DNA from: Pseudomonadota bacterium
GTDB lineage: Bacteria > Desulfobacterota > Desulfobulbia > Desulfobulbales > SURF-16
Direction of reading: 5' to 3'
DNA length: 6,260 nt
Assembly (NCBI GenBank): GCA_030597865.1
Contig: JAUVQZ010000169.1
Span: 1 to 6,260 of the forward strand
Shown in pieces: positions 6,193-6,260 of the stretch. Every line of letters starts with the position of its first letter. Within the stretch, counting starts at the first letter, position 1. The position numbers were made by a program, and so were the translations under genes. The notes under the pieces were generated by a model. It was given only the letters and a program-made list of their open reading frames with translations, searched no databases and had not been told where the DNA came from.

Positions 6193-6230
6193 CCCCCCTC
6201 TCCCCGTGGGAGAGGGTTGGGGTGAGGGGG
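6193..6230. repeat. GC-rich palindromic element, REP-like
   Basis: CCCTCTCCC (6196-6204) and GGGAGAGGG (6208-6216) form a perfect 9-bp stem with a 3-nt loop, followed by TTGGGGTGAGGGGG. I recognise this palindrome plus GGGGTGAGGG tail as a widespread intergenic repeat in proteobacterial and other genomes. It may be mobilised or maintained like REP elements. No T-run follows the stem, so a terminator role is not obvious. Confidence 0.7.
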
Positions 6231-6260
6231 CTGATTGAAGGCCAAAAAACAGAAATTCTC

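Overview
All five genes in this window lie on the minus strand, so transcription runs from high to low coordinates. The set is two paralogous sodium:solute symporters of the SSS family (4301-6076 and 2116-3888), a DUF4212-type small membrane subunit between them (3896-4153), and a two-component pair made of a PilR-like sigma-54-dependent response regulator (580-1956) and the membrane half of a PilS-like sensor kinase (551 down to the left edge, cut off). Base composition is moderate and slightly GC-rich. The protein style (DUF4212 plus large symporter, PilR/PilS) suggests a Gram-negative anaerobe-type proteobacterium, most likely Desulfobacterota (for example Desulfobulbales). That assignment is inference from recognition, not from a search.

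Region by region. At the right edge (6077-6260) there is no gene. Instead there is a 7-bp tandem repeat (6082-6183) ending in four perfect GGGG tracts, followed by a GC-rich palindrome (6193-6230) of the kind dispersed in many proteobacterial genomes. Both can be read as G-quadruplex motifs on the + strand, directly upstream of the first symporter. The first symporter is followed by a 147-bp spacer with two weak hairpins, then by the DUF4212 gene, which has a strong ribosome binding site, and then by the second symporter only 7 bp further on. A strong, probably bidirectional, rho-independent terminator (2032-2070), preceded by a second perfect hairpin (2075-2096), closes this group. pilR and pilS follow as a separate unit, with a 28-bp gap between them.

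How they work together. The DUF4212 protein and the second symporter are very probably one two-subunit Na+-coupled carboxylate (acetate-like) transporter, analogous in layout to YjcH-ActP. The first symporter is a close paralogue without its own small subunit; it may share the one next door or act alone. Both carry an EF-hand-like Asp-rich loop inserted between membrane segments. PilS-PilR is a membrane sensor plus sigma-54 activator. By family it would control type IV pilin genes, but no pilus gene is visible here, and a role in controlling the transporters cannot be excluded. I see no broken genes, RNA genes, insertion sequences or CRISPR arrays. The core gene content looks like a known type of locus; the more unusual material is in the intergenic DNA.
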